Below, piece after piece: positions 14,489 through 18,829 of a stretch of DNA of 18,829 bases. The position numbers were made by a program, and so were the translations under genes. Within the stretch, counting starts at the first letter, position 1. Each line of letters starts with the position of its first letter. The notes under the pieces were generated by a model, which had not been told where the DNA came from, ran no database searches, and saw only the letters and a list, made by a program, of their open reading frames with translations. This stretch comes from Deltaproteobacteria bacterium (GTDB taxonomy: Bacteria > Desulfobacterota > Desulfobacteria > Desulfobacterales > BuS5), in assembly GCA_021157555.1 (NCBI GenBank), contig JAGGWL010000208.1, positions 1-18,829 of the forward strand, in the 5' to 3' direction.

Positions 14489-14663
14489 TTCAGCAGGTAC
14501 AGCGCATTATCGTAATACTGGCCTATTATCAACTTTGAAGAATGAACCAGCAATGACCTAAGGAACCTGAAACAGGCTAACAGTTCAATCAAGCTGACCT
14601 GCGAGCACACGCGTTTTCTTGAGGTAAATCAAACAAATTACAACCCTCTCGGTCGTAGAGCTT
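14489..14663. other. Non-coding gap between toxin and clpB
   Basis: I see no gene here. ACCTAAGGAAC at 14556-14566 is an exact 11-base copy of 13823-13833, so the toxin-antitoxin pair is flanked by a short direct repeat. It may be a remnant of the same dispersed repeat family, or chance. Confidence 0.4.
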
Positions 14664-14692
14664 CTCGTTCCCACGCAGGACGTGGAAACGAG
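14664..14692. repeat. Imperfect palindrome near the clpB 3' end
   Basis: CTCGTTCCCACG (14664-14675) and CGTGGAAACGAG (14681-14692) form a stem with one mismatch and a 5-base loop. It lies 19 bases after the clpB stop codon in the clpB direction and could end or stabilise that transcript, but there is no T-run. CGTTCCCACG-type palindromes are common dispersed intergenic repeats in proteobacteria. Confidence 0.55.
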
Positions 14693-14710
14693 GTCAATAT
14701 ACACAATTCC

Positions 14711-17293
14711 TTATGATTTGCTGAAACAGATCAGATCATTTTTCACATCAGCACTTATGCTGCTTCCTTTTTTTATATTTCCCTTGAGTATCTCCATAGA
14801 AAGAGGATTTTCAAGATACCTTTGTATAGCTCGCTTTAATGGGCGTGCGCCGTAAGAGGGATCATATCCTTCTTTGCCAAGCAGCGACTTTGCGGAATCC
14901 GAAAGAACAAGTTTAATGTTCATGTCTGCAAGCCTGATTCCGAGTTTTTTGACCTGAATATCGACTATCTCTTCGATCTGCTCAGGAGTCAGGTTGTGGA
15001 ATATAATCGTTTCATCTATTCTGTTAAGAAATTCCGGTTTGAAATTTGCGCGCAATGCTTCCGTGATCTTTTGCTCCATTTCTTCGGGTTTTTTTCCAGC
15101 CAGCTCCTGTATCCACCGGCTGCCTATATTGGAGGTCATGATGATCATGGTATTTTTAAAATCTACGGTTCTCGAATGTCCGTCTGTCATGCGGCCGTCA
15201 TCCAGTATTTGCAGCAGAATATTAAAGACATCCGGATGGGCTTTTTCAATCTCATCAAAGAGTATCACCGAGTATGGACGTCTGCGGACAGCTTCTGTCA
15301 AATAGCCGCCTTCTTCATATCCCACATAACCTGGAGGCGCTCCTATCAGTCTTGAGACAGAATGTTTTTCCATATATTCGGACATATCAACTCTCAGCAT
15401 AGCCCGTTCGCTGTCAAAGATAAATTCGGCCAGGGCTTTGGCCAGTTCGGTTTTGCCGACACCGGTCGGGCCCAGAAAAATAAATGATCCAATGGGGCGG
15501 TTGGGATCTTGAAGTCCTGAACGTGAACGGCGAATGGAATTTGAGACTGCTTCAACGGCCTCATTTTGACCAATCACCCGCCGGCCCAGCAGTTTTTCCA
15601 TATTAATCAACTTTTCCCTTTCACCTTCAAGCATCTTTTGTACAGGGATACCTGTCCATCTTGAAATGACTTCGGCAATATCCTCTTCATCAACCTCCTC
15701 CTTTAACATTTTGCGATTCTTTTGTAACTCGGACAGCTTGAGATTGGTTTCGTTAAGTTTGTTTTGAAGCTCCGCAGTCTTTCCATACCTGATTTCAGCC
15801 ACTCTGGAGAGATTTCCCTCTCTTTCGGCCTGCTGCTCTTCAATGCTTAATCGTTCAAGTTCTTCTTTTATTGTTCTTATTCCCTGAATCAAATCCTTTT
15901 CATTATTCCAATGAGCCTTCATTCCGGTTATCTCTTCCTGCATGGCTCCTAAATTCTCTTCCAGCTTTAAGAGTCGTTCCTGTGATGCCTCGTCCGTCTC
16001 TTTTTTTAAGGCCTCCTTTTCTATCTCAGCCTGAGTAATCTTTCTCCGGATTTCATCTATCTCAACCGGCATACTGTCTATTTCTATCCTTAGCTTGGAG
16101 GCGCACTCATCTATCAGATCAATAGCCTTGTCCGGTAAAAAACGATCTGCGATATATCTGTTGGATAGTGTGGCGGCTGAAACAATTGCAGAATCTTTAA
16201 TTCTGACACCGTGATGAACTTCATATTTTTCTTTTAAACCTCTTAAAATAGAAATAGTATCTTCAACACTAGGTTCTTTAACCATCACAGGCTGGAACCT
16301 TCTTTCAAGGGCAGCGTCTTTTTCAATATATTTTTTATATTCGTTTAATGTTGTGGCGCCGATACATCTGAGCGTTCCGCGTGCAAGTGCCGGTTTCAGC
16401 ATGTTGGATGCATCCATTGATCCTTCGCTGGCGCCTGCTCCAACAAGTGTATGCAGCTCATCAATAAAAAGAACCACTTCGCCTTCGGCATTTTCTACTT
16501 CTTTTAAAACAGCTTTTAGACGATCTTCAAATTCGCCCCTGTATTTGGCTCCGGCTATCAGGGCACCCATATCCAAAGAAACCAGTCTTCTGTTTTTTAG
16601 TGTGCCTGAAACATCACCGTCAACAATACGTTGAGCAAGTCCTTCGACAATTGCCGTTTTCCCCACTCCAGGTTCGCCGATGAGAACCGGATTGTTTTTC
16701 CTCCTTCGGGAAAGAACCTGTACAATGCGTCTTATTTCTTCATCACGGCCTATGACAGGATCAAGTTTTCCAAGAGCAGCAAAATCAGTTAAATTTCTGC
16801 TGAATTTATCCAGAGCCTGATATTTATCTTCAGGATTCTGGTCGGTTATTTGTTGTGAACCTCTAATATCCATTAGCACGGTCAGAATCGATTCCCTGGT
16901 AACACCATAATCGGCAAGCAGATTGGCAGCCTTGCCGTTTTTTTGGCCTGAAACAGAAAGCAGTATATGCTCAATACTCACATATTGATCTTTCATCTGG
17001 GTAGCTTCCACAAAAGCTGCGTCCAGAATTTTTTTGGTTTCATCTGAAATATAAGTATCACTTACCCCGCTAATTTTTGGGAAGTTATTAATGAGATCTT
17101 TTAATTTGCTGTTAATCTCTTCAATTGGAACACCAAGTTTGAGGAGTATGGAATTAGTTATTCCGTCTTTTTCCTTAAGCATTGCCGCAAGAAGATGCTC
17201 CGGTTCAATAAGCTGATTTTTCAATTCCGAAGCCGAAGCCTGTGCATTCTGAATTAATTCCTGTGATTTTATGGTAAATTTATCAAACCTCAT
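14711..17293 (-). CDS. clpB: ATP-dependent disaggregase ClpB
   Basis: This is an 860-residue cytosolic AAA+ chaperone, full length for the family. With the DnaK system it pulls polypeptides out of aggregates through a hexamer pore. The N-terminal Clp repeat domain spans about 1-145. AAA1 has Walker A GEPGVGKT (206-213), Walker B LFIDE (to Glu279) and the pore-loop tyrosine in KYRG (Tyr251). A long coiled-coil middle domain (about 400-535) separates ClpB from ClpA and ClpX. AAA2 has GPTGVGKT (608-615), Walker B LFDE (to Glu681), the GYVG pore loop (655-658) and a C-terminal sensor region with GARPLKR. There is no ClpP-binding IGF-type loop that I can see, in line with a disaggregase. The start has AAAAGGAG 6 bases upstream. 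It is a single-gene unit on the minus strand with its own promoter; no CIRCE element or clear sigma32 promoter was found. Confidence 0.97.
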   Translation of the reverse strand: MRFDKFTIKSQELIQNAQASASELKNQLIEPEHLLAAMLKEKDGITNSILLKLGVPIEEINSKLKDLINNFPKISGVSDTYISDETKKILDAAFVEATQMKDQYVSIEHILLSVSGQKNGKAANLLADYGVTRESILTVLMDIRGSQQITDQNPEDKYQALDKFSRNLTDFAALGKLDPVIGRDEEIRRIVQVLSRRRKNNPVLIGEPGVGKTAIVEGLAQRIVDGDVSGTLKNRRLVSLDMGALIAGAKYRGEFEDRLKAVLKEVENAEGEVVLFIDELHTLVGAGASEGSMDASNMLKPALARGTLRCIGATTLNEYKKYIEKDAALERRFQPVMVKEPSVEDTISILRGLKEKYEVHHGVRIKDSAIVSAATLSNRYIADRFLPDKAIDLIDECASKLRIEIDSMPVEIDEIRRKITQAEIEKEALKKETDEASQERLLKLEENLGAMQEEITGMKAHWNNEKDLIQGIRTIKEELERLSIEEQQAEREGNLSRVAEIRYGKTAELQNKLNETNLKLSELQKNRKMLKEEVDEEDIAEVISRWTGIPVQKMLEGEREKLINMEKLLGRRVIGQNEAVEAVSNSIRRSRSGLQDPNRPIGSFIFLGPTGVGKTELAKALAEFIFDSERAMLRVDMSEYMEKHSVSRLIGAPPGYVGYEEGGYLTEAVRRRPYSVILFDEIEKAHPDVFNILLQILDDGRMTDGHSRTVDFKNTMIIMTSNIGSRWIQELAGKKPEEMEQKITEALRANFKPEFLNRIDETIIFHNLTPEQIEEIVDIQVKKLGIRLADMNIKLVLSDSAKSLLGKEGYDPSYGARPLKRAIQRYLENPLSMEILKGNIKKGSSISADVKNDLICFSKS

Positions 17294-17349
17294 AAGAATC
17301 TCCTTTTAGTTTTTGTCTGTTTTAACAAACTGTAGTATTCTTTTATGTC

Positions 17350-17377
17350 ATAATAAGCACTTATGATTAGGGTTCAA
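17350..17377 (-). promoter_or_regulatory. Candidate clpB promoter
   Basis: On the minus strand TTGAAC (17372-17377) and TATTAT (17350-17355) are spaced by 16 bases and lie about 57 bases upstream of the clpB start. The -35 lies in CCCTTGAACCC, which overlaps a sigma32-like CTTGAA, but no CCCCAT-type heat-shock -10 follows. A vegetative promoter is therefore the better reading. Confidence 0.5.
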
Positions 17378-17429
17378 GGGATAGACCTTGCAATGTTGGA
17401 ATATATTGACAAAATGGCCGATTTTTTTA

Positions 17430-17467
17430 TTTTTTGTCTTGTTTTTTGTCTTGGTTTTTTGTCTTGG
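17430..17467. repeat. T-rich tandem repeat (about three copies of TTTTTTGTCTTGG)
   Basis: TTTTTTGTCTTG is followed by two exact copies of TTTTTTGTCTTGG (17442-17454 and 17455-17467). The array lies upstream of the clpB promoter. Copy number could vary by slippage. No function is evident. Confidence 0.75.
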
Positions 17468-17735
17468 TTTATATTTGTTTTAAATTTTTTGTGTGTGCGA
17501 CCTGACCCAAATAGCTGACAATGTTCACTTTGGGGCGAGTCTTTCTCCACTAAATATTTTATATTAGTATTCCGGCATTGTTTTTGCTATATTACCTATA
17601 TTTGATACTATATTTGATAAGGGACAAGAAAGGATAAATGGAAGTCTGCCTGCAATTTTATATTGTTAAAAGTTACAATGTTATATACAATTTATTTTTT
17701 TAAATAGTATTAGAGAACTGAAATTTCACCTAAAT
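17468..17735. other. Gene-free AT-rich stretch
   Basis: I find no open frame with a ribosome-binding site here. Features are limited to a direct repeat CTATATTTGATA near 17595-17621 and AT-rich runs. With the flanking pieces, the region 17294-17903 holds the clpB promoter, a T-rich tandem repeat and one inverted-repeat element, but no gene. Confidence 0.5.
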
Positions 17736-17829
17736 TAAGAACGGGGACGAAATAACTTCCACAAGCAGGTGCAAAGATGGCCTGAAGCTGTGATGCATAG
17801 TTGGGAAGTTATTTCGTCCTCGTTCCTTA
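17736..17829. repeat. 94-bp inverted-repeat element (REP/MITE-like)
   Basis: The left arm, TAAGAACGGGGACGAAATAA and on through CTTCCACAA (17736-17764), and the right arm (17801-17829) are near-perfect inverted repeats of about 28 bases sharing GGACGAAATAACTTCC. The 36-base middle has no coding potential. A left-arm copy occurs at 13826-13870, so it is dispersed. The size and palindromic ends suggest a non-autonomous element or a REP-type sequence. A mobilising transposase is not visible in this window. Confidence 0.75.
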
Positions 17830-17888
17830 TTGCAAAAGGTGTGGCCTGCATGCTGAAGATGAAGTAAGATAAAGTCAAAGATTTGAAA

Positions 17889-17895
17889 AAGGAGG
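17889..17895 (+). promoter_or_regulatory. Strong ribosome-binding site deciding a GTG start
   Basis: AAGGAGG lies 8 bases upstream of GTG at 17904, which has an in-frame open reading through the window end. This is the strongest Shine-Dalgarno in the region and fixes the start of the activase at a GTG codon. Confidence 0.8.
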
Positions 17896-17903
17896 ATTTT
17901 TTA

Positions 17904-18829
17904 GTGGAAGAATATGAATCTCATAATGATGAAGCGGAGTTGGAGGAAAAAGAGGAACTGGATCTTAACGTATCTAACGATACTCTGGGTCTGATTACAA
18001 ATGTTCAATTATTTTCAACAAATGACGGGCCCGGGATAAGAACAATAGTGTTTCTGAAGGGCTGTATTATGCACTGCAAATGGTGTCATAATCCCGAGGG
18101 GATCTCCCAATACCCTGAAATACTGCCTAAGGTTATTAATTGCACAGGCTGCGGTGAATGCGTTAAAGCCTGTCCAACAGGAGCAATTAGTTTTCCTGAA
18201 GAAAAAAAACTGCGCATTGATAAAAATTTATGCATCATGTGTGAAAGCTGTGTGGAAGCCTGCAAGTTTGACGCTTTGAACATCTGGGGCATTTTTATCA
18301 GGGCCGGCGATCTATTGGATGTTGTTGAAGAGGACCATTTGTTTTATGAAAAATCCGGAGGCGGTCTCACTATTTCGGGCGGCGAGCCAACAACAAGGTT
18401 TGCGTTTACCCTTGCATTATTAAAAGGTGCCAAGGAACGGGGGATAAATACCGCGCTTGATACATGCGGGTATGTGTCATGGCAAAAACTTGATGCTCTG
18501 ACAGATTGGACAGATGTTGTTTTATATGATATAAAACATATGGATCCGGTAGCGCATAAGGATTTTACGGGTAGAGATAATGCTTTATGTCTTGAAAACG
18601 CAAAAAAGCTATCCGCCAAAAGGATCCCCATGAGGATCAGGGTGCCTGTTATTCCCGATCGTACGGATACTATGGAAGCTTTAACCAAAACAGCGGAGTT
18701 TGTTGAAAAGCTTGATGAAACCGGGCAGATTCTTGGTGTGGACTTGCTGCCTTATCATCCATACGCAGGAGCAAAATACAGACTTTTTGGTTATGATTAT
18801 CCTTTCCCTGCTGCGAAAGAGTTTTCGGA
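17904..18829 (+). CDS. Glycyl-radical-enzyme activase (radical SAM, PflA/BssD-like), 3' end cut by window
   Basis: 308 codons are present and the frame is open to the window edge. The protein would use S-adenosylmethionine and a [4Fe-4S] cluster to place a glycyl radical on a partner enzyme. The radical SAM cysteines are Cys54, Cys58 and Cys61 (GCIMHCKWC), preceded by FSTNDGPGIRT, the family signature. Two further ferredoxin-type cluster motifs follow: Cys80, 83, 86, 90 and Cys110, 113, 116, 120. This insert is found in activases of larger glycyl-radical enzymes (BssD, CutD, HpdA type) and is absent from PflA. SGGEP (158-162) and LLPYHPYAGAKY (281-292) fit the rest of the fold, so only a short tail is missing. 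The first 27 residues are unusually acidic and precede the conserved core. The GTG start is supported by AAGGAGG. Which enzyme it activates cannot be told; the partner gene probably lies past the window end. Confidence 0.9.
   Translation, partial: MEEYESHNDEAELEEKEELDLNVSNDTLGLITNVQLFSTNDGPGIRTIVFLKGCIMHCKWCHNPEGISQYPEILPKVINCTGCGECVKACPTGAISFPEEKKLRIDKNLCIMCESCVEACKFDALNIWGIFIRAGDLLDVVEEDHLFYEKSGGGLTISGGEPTTRFAFTLALLKGAKERGINTALDTCGYVSWQKLDALTDWTDVVLYDIKHMDPVAHKDFTGRDNALCLENAKKLSAKRIPMRIRVPVIPDRTDTMEALTKTAEFVEKLDETGQILGVDLLPYHPYAGAKYRLFGYDYPFPAAKEFS

Noticed and set aside
13673..14692. CRISPR-like array from several palindromes in this stretch
   Set aside because: The palindromes differ in sequence and spacing, and there are no regular repeats or spacers.
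17350..17380. Heat-shock (sigma32) promoter for clpB
   Set aside because: CCCTTGAA resembles the -35 box, but no CCCCAT-like -10 follows at the right distance, while a sigma70-like -10 does.
18086..18688. Two minus-strand open frames (68 and 114 codons)
   Set aside because: They are antisense to the activase, whose cysteine motifs are unambiguous on the plus strand.

Overview
The window looks like part of a chromosome of an anaerobic, Gram-negative bacterium, most likely a deltaproteobacterium (Desulfobacterota, Desulfobacterales-like). This rests on a TonB-dependent outer-membrane receptor (an outer membrane), a glycyl-radical-enzyme activase (strict or facultative anaerobiosis), a hybrid two-component kinase, fairly AT-rich intergenic DNA with many small palindromic repeats, and the general look of the proteins. 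The lineage is inferred, not proven.

Layout. (1) 14-2374, minus strand: a vitamin B12 uptake unit, with promoter, cobalamin riboswitch, intrinsic terminator and a BtuB-type TonB receptor. (2) 2443-12243, minus strand: a hybrid histidine kinase followed after 90 bases by a 2598-residue polyketide synthase. The synthase has the enediyne/polyene domain order KS-AT-ACP-(degenerate ACP)-KR-DH-PPTase, with two thioesterase-like hotdog domains fused at its C-terminus. (3) 12244-12658: a gene-free divergent region with two inverted-repeat structures. (4) 12659-13778, plus strand: a PP-loop ATPase with MnmA-like cysteines and an NFACT-R-like tail, with a hairpin and a terminator. (5) 13826-14488, plus strand: a Phd/YefM-RelE toxin-antitoxin pair beside a fragment of a dispersed repeat. 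(6) 14711-17377, minus strand: clpB with its promoter. (7) 17378-17903: a non-coding stretch with a T-rich tandem repeat and a complete inverted-repeat element related to the fragment in (5). (8) 17904 to the end, plus strand: a glycyl-radical-enzyme activase cut by the window edge.

The most interesting object is the synthase. One polypeptide appears to carry everything for iterative synthesis of a conjugated polyene: condensation, extender loading, carrier, ketoreduction, dehydration, self-phosphopantetheinylation and release. It has no enoylreductase. Enediyne systems normally use a separate thioesterase, and none of the usual enediyne accessory genes is visible here. The kinase directly upstream, in the same orientation, may sense the condition under which the product is made. 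The other genes (B12 uptake, tRNA-thiolation-like PP-loop protein, toxin-antitoxin, ClpB, activase) look like independent housekeeping or accessory units.
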